Shown here in pieces: positions 1 through 7,124 of a stretch of DNA of 7,408 bases. How positions within the stretch are numbered: position 1 is the stretch's first letter; each line of letters starts with the position of its first letter. The stretch comes from Bacteroidales bacterium. GTDB taxonomy: Bacteria; Bacteroidota; Bacteroidia; Bacteroidales; Bacteroidaceae. A program made the position numbers and the translations under genes. The stretch lies in contig SFEK01000104.1 of the NCBI GenBank assembly GCA_004557285.1, positions 1 through 7,408 of the forward strand, given 5' to 3'. Below the pieces are notes generated by a model, which saw nothing but the letters and a program-made list of their open reading frames with translations, ran no database searches and was not told the DNA's origin.

Positions 1-152
1 AAGTAATATGTTCTGCAATATCCTCCAAATGTTTTGGCAAAAAAAGGACTTGAAAACTGCCGATTTAACTAACAATTAACAATACACCCCTATTTCAAGA
101 TGTTTTGTAAACATATTTTCAGAAATAGCCAACGAAAAAAGAATGGATTTAT
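1..152. other. AT-rich intergenic region upstream of pyrE
   Basis: No convincing gene is visible on the plus strand here, and base composition is far more AT-rich than in the genes that follow. On the minus strand a short frame is open from about position 80 to the left edge, and a TTG at 38-40 could start it (reading MPKHLEDIAEHIT). A near-match to a Bacteroidetes -7 element, TATGTTTAC, lies on the minus strand at 107-115. Together these make a divergent gene leaving the window to the left possible, but thirteen codons cannot prove it. A small inverted repeat, CCAAA-TGT-TTTGG, sits at 25-37. Confidence 0.4.
100..114. repeat. 15-bp inverted repeat, possible operator
   Basis: ATGTTT and AAACAT form perfect 6-bp arms around a TGT spacer. 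The repeat lies about 38 bp upstream of the pyrE -33 element and overlaps the possible minus-strand -7 element at 107-115. The short, AT-only stem makes a terminator unlikely. A dimeric regulator site is the more natural reading, but in AT-rich DNA a repeat of this size can occur by chance. Confidence 0.3.
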
Positions 153-184
153 TTTGTATTACAAGGCAAAAGGCGTATCTTTGC
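153..184 (+). promoter_or_regulatory. Bacteroidetes-type promoter for pyrE
   Basis: A TTTG -33 element (153-156) is followed after exactly 19 nt by TATCTTTGC (176-184). This matches the consensus for the primary sigma factor of Bacteroidetes, TTTG-N19-21-TAnnTTTG. Transcription would begin near 188-192, giving an untranslated leader of roughly 75-80 nt before pyrE. The tRNA promoter in this window has the same -7 sequence and the same spacing, which strengthens the call. Confidence 0.85.
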
Positions 185-195
185 AAACACTTAGG

Positions 196-221
196 ATTTC
201 CCCCACTCATCAGGAGGAAAT
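196..221 (+). promoter_or_regulatory. Leader hairpin covering an AGGAGG motif
   Basis: ATTTCC (196-201) pairs with GGAAAT (216-221) and CC (203-204) pairs with GG (213-214). One C-A mismatch separates the two parts and the loop is eight bases. The 3' arm contains AGGAGG (212-217) and the first two bases of an ATG at 220. The hairpin starts within about ten bases of the expected transcription start and carries a run of five C (200-204). This recalls, without proving, pyrimidine-gene leaders where a hairpin near the 5' end hides a ribosome-binding site. Confidence 0.4.
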
Positions 222-249
222 GCCGCCATCAACGACATTATATATATAA
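220..249 (+). CDS. possible nine-residue leader peptide before pyrE
   Basis: ATG at 220 opens a frame reading MPPSTTLYI and ending in TAA at 247-249, 17 nt before the pyrE start and in a different frame. AGGAGG lies only 2 nt upstream of the ATG. That is closer than normal for efficient initiation, but striking because Bacteroidetes genes seldom carry strong Shine-Dalgarno sequences. The end of the frame lies in a perfect 12-bp AT palindrome (238-249). It could be a regulatory upstream frame that couples translation to pyrE, or chance. There is no pyrimidine-codon run of the classic attenuator kind. Confidence 0.25.
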   Translation: MPPSTTLYI

Positions 250-266
250 TAAGGTATAATCTGAAT

Positions 267-899
267 ATGGATACATTGAAAAAGGCTTTTGCTTCAAAGC
301 TGCTGAAGATAAAAGCAATCAAACTGCAGCCCAACGACCCGTTTACATGGGCCTCGGGATGGAAATCCCCGTTTTATTGTGACAACCGCAAGACCTTGTC
401 TTTTGCCGACCTGCGCAATTTCGTGAAACTCGAACTGGTTCATGCCATCCTTGAACACTTCCCCGAAGCCGAGGCTGTGGCCGGTGTGGCCACAGGGGCC
501 ATTGCACAAGGTGCCTTGGTGGCCGACGAACTGTGCTTGCCTTTTGCCTATGTGCGCAGTAAACCCAAAGACCACGGCATGGGCAACCTCATTGAAGGCG
601 AACTGCCCAAGGGTGCCAAGGTGGTGGTGGTAGAAGACCTCATCTCTACAGGCGGCAGCAGCCTGAAGGCTGTCGAGGCCATACGCCAGGCCGGCTGCGA
701 GGTGGTGGGCATGGTGGCTTCCTACACCTACGGATTCCCCATCGCCGAGCAAGCATTTGCCGATGCCGGTGTCAAACTGGTGACACTCACCGATTACGAA
801 AACGTGGTGGCAGAGGCTCTGGAAACCGGCTACATCAGCAATGCCGACGTGGACCTGCTCCACGAGTGGCGCAAAGACCCCGCAAACTGGAAGAAATAA
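267..899 (+). CDS. pyrE: orotate phosphoribosyltransferase PyrE
   Basis: This cytoplasmic enzyme joins orotate to PRPP to give orotidine 5'-monophosphate and pyrophosphate, the fifth step of de novo UMP synthesis. The protein is 210 residues, a normal length for the family. The PRPP-binding loop VVVVEDLISTGGSS spans residues 119-132, and the flexible catalytic loop YVRSKPKDHG spans 95-104 with R97, K101 and H103 in the expected places. The early stretch F-x-x-G-x-K-S-P-x-Y, around residues 27-37, is the usual orotate-side motif. The ATG is preceded by a weak AAGG and the protein begins in register with the family. It is the first gene after the promoter at 153-184. The SRPBCC gene follows after 18 nt, so the two are probably co-transcribed. 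Regulation through the unusual leader is possible. Confidence 0.97.
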   Translation: MDTLKKAFASKLLKIKAIKLQPNDPFTWASGWKSPFYCDNRKTLSFADLRNFVKLELVHAILEHFPEAEAVAGVATGAIAQGALVADELCLPFAYVRSKPKDHGMGNLIEGELPKGAKVVVVEDLISTGGSSLKAVEAIRQAGCEVVGMVASYTYGFPIAEQAFADAGVKLVTLTDYENVVAEALETGYISNADVDLLHEWRKDPANWKK

Positions 900-917
900 A
901 CCCGTCAAGAATAACTT

Positions 918-1334
918 ATGAGCAGCAAATTTGAAAGTGGAGTGAAACAGATACCCTACACCCAACAACAGGTATATGCCAAACTCAGCAATCTGGAAAA
1001 TGTGGAAAAGGTGAAAGACCGTGTGCCGCAGGAATACATCAAAGACATGATGTGCGACCGCGACAGCGTGTCGGTCAATATCCCGCCCGTGGGCATGGTG
1101 ACCCTTGTCGTGGTTGAAAGAGAAGAGCCCAAGTGCATCAAGTTTGGAGGCAAAGACACTCCCGTCGACTTCAACCTCTGGATACAGCTCCTGCCTGTAA
1201 CCGACGAGACATGCAAGATGAAAGTCACCTTGAAGGCCGACATCCCCTTGTTCCTGCGCCCCATGGTGGGCAGCAAACTCGAAGGCGTGGCCGACCAAAT
1301 TGCCGACGTGCTTGCCACCCTGCCCTACGAATAA
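918..1334 (+). CDS. SRPBCC (START-like fold) family protein
   Basis: The protein is a 138-residue soluble product with no signal peptide or membrane segment, so it is probably cytoplasmic. It looks like a compact polyketide-cyclase/START-type (SRPBCC) domain. An N-terminal strand and helix contain SGVKQIPYTQQQVYAKLSNL, a middle section has alternating strands, and a long C-terminal helix (about residues 115-134) closes the hydrophobic cavity typical of the fold. No catalytic residues can be named, and members of this superfamily usually bind hydrophobic ligands. It lies 18 nt after pyrE on the same strand with no promoter or terminator between them, pointing to one transcript. A link to pyrimidine metabolism is not shown. 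The family call is fairly secure, but the function is unknown. Confidence 0.8.
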   Translation: MSSKFESGVKQIPYTQQQVYAKLSNLENVEKVKDRVPQEYIKDMMCDRDSVSVNIPPVGMVTLVVVEREEPKCIKFGGKDTPVDFNLWIQLLPVTDETCKMKVTLKADIPLFLRPMVGSKLEGVADQIADVLATLPYE

Positions 1335-1367
1335 GGCATTTTCCTGACACCAACAAGTGATGACCCT

Positions 1368-1955
1368 ATGAAAAAAAGCATTTTTCATTCGGCTATGCTT
1401 GCGCTTGCGGCCTTCGGCTTGCTGTGGAGCATCACCTCATGCGATGATACCGAATACGAATTCAGCAACTATCCCTGCTACTTCGTGTTCGACAACACGG
1501 CAAGCCGAAGCCCTATGCTGGCAACGGCCATGAACCCCCTCTCGCCCGGAATATTCTGCCACATCAGCGTGAGCGGCAAATATTTCGTGTTCAACACCAA
1601 TGCCACCTCTGCCACCACCGAGCGTGTGGCCTTCAACGCCATCGACGAGCAACGCTCGCTGCGGCTTGGTGCCTACAACGAGAGCGGCATCATCGTGGGC
1701 TATGGCAACCTCAACGCACCACCCACCTTCTATGCCTACGACAACCAGTGCCCCAACTGCTACGAAGAGTCCAACCTGCCACGCTACCCGCTGACCATGC
1801 TCACCACCGGCAAGGCCAAGTGCAACAACTGCCACAGAGAATACGACATGAACAACGGCGGCATCGTGTCAAAAGGCGACAACGGACGTAAATTAATACG
1901 CTACAAAGCCTCAACAACAGGTGTACAAGGCATACTTTCGGTGGTTAATGGCTGA
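1368..1955 (+). CDS. lipoprotein with Rieske-like, all-CxxC C-terminal domain
   Basis: A 195-residue secreted protein. The N-terminus has MKK, a hydrophobic core and the lipobox ITSC, giving a lipidated Cys at residue 25. The following DDTEYE is acidic right after the lipid Cys, as in Bacteroidetes lipoproteins sent to the cell surface. The C-terminal third resembles a Rieske domain: CPNC at 128-131, a 20-residue gap, CNNCH at 152-156, then YDMNNGG and a closing strand LIRYKAS. A true Rieske cluster uses CxH and CxxH, whereas here both sites are CxxC, with His156 just after the second. This would fit a bound zinc, a rubredoxin-like iron or disulfides better than a standard 2Fe-2S centre. It lies 33 nt after the SRPBCC gene, without a promoter I can see. 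The metal and role are unknown. Confidence 0.7.
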   Translation: MKKSIFHSAMLALAAFGLLWSITSCDDTEYEFSNYPCYFVFDNTASRSPMLATAMNPLSPGIFCHISVSGKYFVFNTNATSATTERVAFNAIDEQRSLRLGAYNESGIIVGYGNLNAPPTFYAYDNQCPNCYEESNLPRYPLTMLTTGKAKCNNCHREYDMNNGGIVSKGDNGRKLIRYKASTTGVQGILSVVNG

Positions 1956-1980
1956 GATTGTATTAAAATGTGTAAATTAG

Positions 1981-2012
1981 TTTGCGCTTTCACAAAATAA
2001 GACTATCTTTGC
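1981..2012 (+). promoter_or_regulatory. Bacteroidetes-type promoter for the tRNA genes
   Basis: TTTG (1981-1984), 19 nt, then TATCTTTGC (2004-2012) matches the Bacteroidetes consensus and has the same -7 sequence and spacing as the pyrE promoter. Transcription should start near 2016-2020, just ahead of the mature tRNA-Gly 5' end at 2023. The leader would then be only a few bases long. With no terminator visible before 2212, this may also be the promoter for the large lipoprotein gene and what follows. Confidence 0.85.
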
Positions 2013-2022
2013 ATGAAATTTT

Positions 2023-2095
2023 GCGGAAATAGCTCAGTTGGTAGAGCACAACCTTGCCAAGGTTGGGGTCGCGGGTCCGAGTCCCGTTTTCCGCT
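2023..2095 (+). tRNA. tRNA-Gly (anticodon GCC)
   Basis: The 73-nt cloverleaf is complete. The acceptor stem GCGGAAA/TTTCCGC (2023-2029, 2088-2094) and anticodon stem CAACC/GGTTG pair fully. The D stem is GCTC/GAGC with a GG-containing loop, and the anticodon loop TTGCCAA puts GCC at 2056-2058. The T stem GCGGG/CCCGT has one G-T pair, and the discriminator base is T. The 3' CCA is not encoded. One base is unusual: the T loop reads TCCGAGT, so position 55, normally U (pseudouridine), is C. The gene lies 7 nt before tRNA-Leu and shares its promoter. Confidence 0.95.
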
Positions 2096-2102
2096 CTAAG
2101 GC

Positions 2103-2188
2103 GCCGCAATGGTGGAATTGGTAGACACGAGGGACTTAAAATCCCTTGGCCAGTAATGGCTGTGCGGGTTCGAGTCCCGCTCGCGGCA
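2103..2188 (+). tRNA. tRNA-Leu (anticodon TAA)
   Basis: This is an 86-nt class II tRNA with a long variable arm (GCC/GGC stem, about 2149-2158). The anticodon loop CTTAAAA places TAA at 2137-2139 between AGGGA and TCCCT stems. The D stem is GTG/CAC, and the T arm GCGGG-TTCGAGT-CCCGC is standard. The acceptor stem GCCGCAA (2103-2109) pairs with TCGCGGC (2181-2187) except for one A-C mismatch at positions 6-67 (bases 2108 and 2182). The 3' CCA is not encoded. It reads UUA and, by wobble, UUG codons. The next gene starts 23 nt after its end. Confidence 0.95.
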
Positions 2189-2211
2189 CAATATTCTAAA
2201 ATCCTTTCATT

Positions 2212-3891
2212 ATGAAAAAAAATCTGATCTTATTCCTTTCGGCAGCATCTGTGATAGCAATGTCTTCCTGCTCATCCAAGCTGGGAGAACTCTCTGCCGA
2301 CAATTTCAATGTTAATCCCAACCCTCTCGAAGCAAGAGGCGGACAAGTACCCGCAACCATCAACGGTACTTTCCCTGAGAAGTACATGAAGAAGAAGGCC
2401 GTAGTAACCGTTACTCCCGAGTTGCGCTATGGCAACGGACAGGTGGCTGTAGGACAGCCTGCCACATTCCAGGGCGAAAAAGTACAGGGCAACGACCAGA
2501 CCATTTCCTACAAGGTAGGCGGCAACTATACCATGAAGGCCAACTTCAAGTATGTGCCCGAAATGCAGAAGAGCGACCTCTACATGACTTTCAACGCCTA
2601 TGTAGGCAATAAAAAGATCGAAATTCCTGCTGTCAAGGTGGCCGAAGGCGTGATTGCCACTTCTGAACTCTACAAGAACACCATCTCACAGGGCACAGCC
2701 GCTGTAGCTCCCGATGCCTACCAGCGCATCAGAGAGCAGAAACAGGAAGCCCAGGTGAAGTTCCTCATCAACCAGGCCAATCTACGCAAGGGTGAGCTGA
2801 AGAACAACTCTGTGACCGAATTCGTTGACATGCTCAGAAAGATCAACGCCGACAGAGAAGGCCTGAACATCAAGAATGTCGAGGTACTGGCCTACGCTTC
2901 TCCCGATGGTAACCTGGATTTCAACGACCGTCTGGCCAGCAAGCGTCAGAATGTTTCCAAAGACTATGTCAACAAGCAGCTCAAGAACACCAAAGTGAGC
3001 ACCGACGTGACAGCCAAATACACCGCTGAAGACTGGGACGGCTTCCAGCAACTGGTAGCTGCCTCCAACATCCAGGACAAGGACGTTATCCTTCGAGTGC
3101 TCTCTATGTATCAGGATCCCGAAGAGCGTGAAACACAGATCCGCAACATGTCAGCCGGTTTCCGTGAGCTTGCCGACGGCATTCTGCCCGAGCTCCGCCG
3201 CTCTCGCATGATCATCAACTACGAGACCATTGGCCGCAGCGACGACCAGATCAAGGCTCAGTATCAAGAGGATGCCAGCAAGCTGAGCATCGAAGAACTG
3301 CTCTATGCCGCAAGCCTGGAGAACAACGCTGATGCCAAAGAGGCCATCTACAAGAAAGCCGCACAGCTCTATCCCGACGACTACCGTGCCTACAACAACA
3401 TTGCAGCCATCGAGTTTGCCAAGGGCAACATCGACGAGGCCAACAAGTTCCTGGCCAAGGCCAAGAGCATCAACAGCGCAGCCGCTGAAGCCAACGCCAA
3501 CCAGGGTCTCATCGCCCTGCAGAACGGCGACCTGGGCACAGCTGCCAGCAACATCGCCAAGGCCAACGCTGCCGATGGCTACAACAAGGTGCTCGGTGCC
3601 CTCAACCTGGCACAAGGCAACTACGCTGCAGCCGAGCAGAACCTCAAGGGTGTATATACCAACACTGCTGCTCTTGCACAGATCATGAACAAGAACTATG
3701 CCGCTGCTGCCAACACCTTGAACAACATCAAGGACAAGGACGGCATGACAGACTATCTGCAGGCCATCCTCAACGCCCGCCAGGGCAACGACAGCGCAGC
3801 TGCTTCATTCCTGAGAAGCGCACTGCAGAAGGATCCTTCGCTCGCAAGCTATGCAGCCAACGACCTTGAACTGTCAAGAATCAGCAAATAA
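2212..3891 (+). CDS. lipoprotein with OmpA-variant domain and TPR-type repeats
   Basis: A 559-residue outer-membrane-type lipoprotein. The signal peptide MKKNLILFLSAASVIAMSSC gives a lipid Cys at residue 20. Residues of roughly 30-165 look like beta-rich domains. A Bacteroidetes variant of the OmpA-like domain follows: AYASPDG (227-233), then N238, L241 and R245 in the usual N-x2-L-x3-R order, an EDWDG element at 273-277 and LPELRRSRM at 325-333. From about 359 to 545 come Ala/Asn-rich helical repeats of TPR type. The Asp that contacts diaminopimelate in classic OmpA (three residues before the Gly) is Ser230 here, while the Arg is kept, so peptidoglycan binding is uncertain. Uniform preferred codons suggest high expression. 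It lies directly behind two tRNA genes and 18 nt before the next gene. The role is unknown; an envelope scaffold is my inference. Confidence 0.82.
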   Translation: MKKNLILFLSAASVIAMSSCSSKLGELSADNFNVNPNPLEARGGQVPATINGTFPEKYMKKKAVVTVTPELRYGNGQVAVGQPATFQGEKVQGNDQTISYKVGGNYTMKANFKYVPEMQKSDLYMTFNAYVGNKKIEIPAVKVAEGVIATSELYKNTISQGTAAVAPDAYQRIREQKQEAQVKFLINQANLRKGELKNNSVTEFVDMLRKINADREGLNIKNVEVLAYASPDGNLDFNDRLASKRQNVSKDYVNKQLKNTKVSTDVTAKYTAEDWDGFQQLVAASNIQDKDVILRVLSMYQDPEERETQIRNMSAGFRELADGILPELRRSRMIINYETIGRSDDQIKAQYQEDASKLSIEELLYAASLENNADAKEAIYKKAAQLYPDDYRAYNNIAAIEFAKGNIDEANKFLAKAKSINSAAAEANANQGLIALQNGDLGTAASNIAKANAADGYNKVLGALNLAQGNYAAAEQNLKGVYTNTAALAQIMNKNYAAAANTLNNIKDKDGMTDYLQAILNARQGNDSAAASFLRSALQKDPSLASYAANDLELSRISK

Positions 3892-3909
3892 TACATAACA
3901 TCGCTGCTC

Positions 3910-4914
3910 ATGAAGCGATTGGCTTATTTGATCACACTCACCTTGGTTTTGGTTTCCTGCGGTTCACGCAGCGGTCACTTCAAGTTGGAAGGCCGGCTAC
4001 TCAACCTCAACCAAGGTGAGTTTTATATCTACAGCACCGATGGTGTCTTTGCCGGCATAGACACCATCAAGGTGGATGGCGGGCGTTTCGCCTACGAAAC
4101 CCCCTGCACCGCCAATGGCACCCTGGTCATCGTCTTCCCCAACTATTCTGAACAACCCGTATTTGCACAACCGGGAAAGACAGTGACCATCAAGGGCGAC
4201 GCCTCACACCTCAAGGAAATAGAAATCACAGGCACCGACGAAAACAAACTCATGGACGGTTTCAGGAAACAGACCGCCAAGGCCTCGCCGCCCGAAACCC
4301 TCGACATGGCCGAAAAATTCATCAAAGACAACCCCTCCACATTGGCCGCCGTGTATCTGCTGCGCAAATATTTTGTCACCGCAAGCAACATCGACTACAG
4401 CAAAACACTTGCCCTGGCTGACCTGGTGTACAAGGCACAGCCCAAACATGGCGAGGTGGCCCGCATCCTGCACCATGCAAGAATGATGAGCACCTCTGTG
4501 CAGCACAACACGCTGCCCCGATTCACCGCCAGCGACATCAGTGGAAACACCGTGACCGACGCCGACCTGAAGGGAAAAATCGCCGTGGTCTACTCATGGG
4601 CAAGCTGGGATGCAGAGAGCCGCAACATGGCAGACCGGCTGAAGTCGCTGTGTAGAGACAACGGCAGCCGGCTGGTGCTGCTGGGCATCAGCATCGACGC
4701 CACACTGCGCGAATGTCGCTCCGCCCTGTACGGCGATTCCACACAGGTGCTGAACATCTGCGACCAAAGGATGTTCGAAAGCCCACTGATAGAAACCTTC
4801 ACACTCTCAGGCGTATCCGACAACATCATCTATAATGCCCAAGGGCGTGTGGTGGCCCGTGGCCTCAACACCACCGAACTTGAAAACAAACTCCGTTTAC
4901 TTTTAAATCTATAA
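3910..4914 (+). CDS. DUF4369/thioredoxin-like lipoprotein lacking CxxC
   Basis: A 334-residue lipoprotein whose signal peptide ends in the lipobox LVSC (Cys17). Residues of roughly 22-120 match the DUF4369 beta domain found at the N-terminus of Bacteroidetes thiol-disulfide proteins. A helical linker (about 120-195) leads to a TlpA/AhpC-like thioredoxin fold from about 202. The active-site segment reads W230-A-S-W-D-A-E-S-R, so both Cys of the usual WCxxC are replaced (Asp234, Ser237). The cis-Pro loop is also changed, to GVSD at 301-304. It therefore cannot do ordinary disulfide exchange. A binding or scaffold role is an inference. The ATG lies 18 nt after the upstream lipoprotein, and comM follows after 6 nt, which indicates an operon. 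Reading frame and codon use look normal, so it is a working gene rather than a wreck. Confidence 0.85.
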   Translation: MKRLAYLITLTLVLVSCGSRSGHFKLEGRLLNLNQGEFYIYSTDGVFAGIDTIKVDGGRFAYETPCTANGTLVIVFPNYSEQPVFAQPGKTVTIKGDASHLKEIEITGTDENKLMDGFRKQTAKASPPETLDMAEKFIKDNPSTLAAVYLLRKYFVTASNIDYSKTLALADLVYKAQPKHGEVARILHHARMMSTSVQHNTLPRFTASDISGNTVTDADLKGKIAVVYSWASWDAESRNMADRLKSLCRDNGSRLVLLGISIDATLRECRSALYGDSTQVLNICDQRMFESPLIETFTLSGVSDNIIYNAQGRVVARGLNTTELENKLRLLLNL

Positions 4915-4920
4915 TATCCC

Positions 4921-6468
<1,548 letters not shown>

Positions 6469-6482
6469 TGTTTTTATCCTGA

Positions 6483-6662
6483 AAATTTGTTGGTATAAGC
6501 AAGGTGTGGCTCAACCAATCCCAAATTTCGGACCTTTTGGGGACCTCGGTGCCAAATGTCTCCTATCATATCATAAACATTCTGAAAGACAGAGAGTTGG
6601 ACGAAAATTCAGTTATCAAGGATTATTTGATAACTGCCTCTGATGGCAAGAAATATGATTAT
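6483..6662 (+). pseudogene. fragment of a RhuM-family protein
   Basis: Sixty codons are open right after a TGA at 6480. From W and L at about 6507 the translation reads WLNQSQISDLLGTSVPNVSY, then HIINILKDRELDENSVIKDY and LITASDGKKYDY. This is the helix-turn-helix-like N-terminal section of RhuM (Virulence_RhuM) proteins, which normally begin some 20 residues earlier and run past 300 residues. The N-terminus is missing: the codons before W read KFVGISKV, not the family sequence. After KKYDY the match stops; a MIIS in another frame at 6655 may be a trace of the next conserved block (usually YNLDMIISVGYR). A GTG at 6504 could start translation, but the product would be a chimera. RhuM genes are usually found on mobile or accessory DNA. 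Confidence 0.7.
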
Positions 6663-6684
6663 ATCAGCATTAGCCACACCAAGA

Positions 6685-6723
6685 CAGCCGCATCACACTT
6701 CCTGCGGGGGAGGGATGCGGCTG
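6685..6723. repeat. 10-bp perfect inverted repeat, possible terminator
   Basis: CAGCCGCATC (6685-6694) and GATGCGGCTG (6714-6723) are exact inverted copies around a 19-nt, G-rich loop. The repeat is 32 bp beyond the stop codon of the minus-strand fragment that ends at 6756, where a terminator for that gene would be expected. Neither side carries a T run, so intrinsic termination is uncertain. It also lies between the RhuM remnant and the next fragment, so it could mark a former element boundary. Confidence 0.4.
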
Positions 6724-6755
6724 CTGTACAGATATCTCACCAGATGGAATCATGG

Positions 6756-7124
6756 TCAGCGTTTTCTTTTCGCCTTCTTCGGTTTGGCCACCTTGACATA
6801 GCAGTTTTTGTCCTTTTTCGCGATATGGCCACGGTAAATCCATGTGGCGAGCATCTCTCTCGGGTCATCGTCGAGCCCACGTGCACGCCTCACGTTCATG
6901 GCATCATTGCGGGTAAACGTGTCGGGCAGCATACTGAGCAGGTTTGTCTTCATGGCCGTGCTCTTCACATTCTCCTTCAACGACTCCTTGTGATATTCCA
7001 CGCCAAAGAAATGACGCTTGCACCACAGGTCGTAGAACAGACTCCACTCCACAAAATCAGCTATCTCCCTTGTCCATGTCATGTCGTGGGCGATATACTG
7101 AGCTAATCGACGAGAAAACAGGAA
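6756..7124 (-). pseudogene. C-terminal fragment of an unrecognised protein
   Basis: The minus strand is open for 122 codons between a TAA at 7125-7127 and a TGA at 6756-6758. The translation has clear protein character: AQYIAHDMTWTREIADFVEW, then LFYDLWCKRHFFG, and a basic tail KKAKRKR. The part LLSMLPDTFTRNDAMNVRRA followed by MLATWIYRGHI looks like a C-terminal winged-helix module, in which a loss of the helix order would be easy to see and is not seen. An ATG at 7080-7082 allows a 108-residue product, but the similarity-like composition continues upstream to about 7106, so this is probably the end of a larger gene, cut at about 7100. I do not recognise the family; proteins of this look occur in Bacteroidales mobile elements, which is only an impression. 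Confidence 0.55.

Noticed and set aside
238..249. TTATATATATAA palindrome as an operator or terminator
   Set aside because: A pure AT palindrome is too weak for a terminator, and such repeats arise easily in AT-rich leaders; it is noted only as part of the pyrE leader.
294..1388. 364-codon open frame on the minus strand across pyrE and the SRPBCC gene
   Set aside because: It lies antisense to two well-supported genes, its translation is His/Phe/Gly-rich with no domain, and long antisense frames are expected from the GC-rich third positions of the real genes.
6504..7106. a single 200-residue plus-strand protein starting with RhuM-like sequence
   Set aside because: Only the first 53 residues look like RhuM. 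The remainder is antisense to a better-supported minus-strand frame and has no protein character, so this is a chance fusion.
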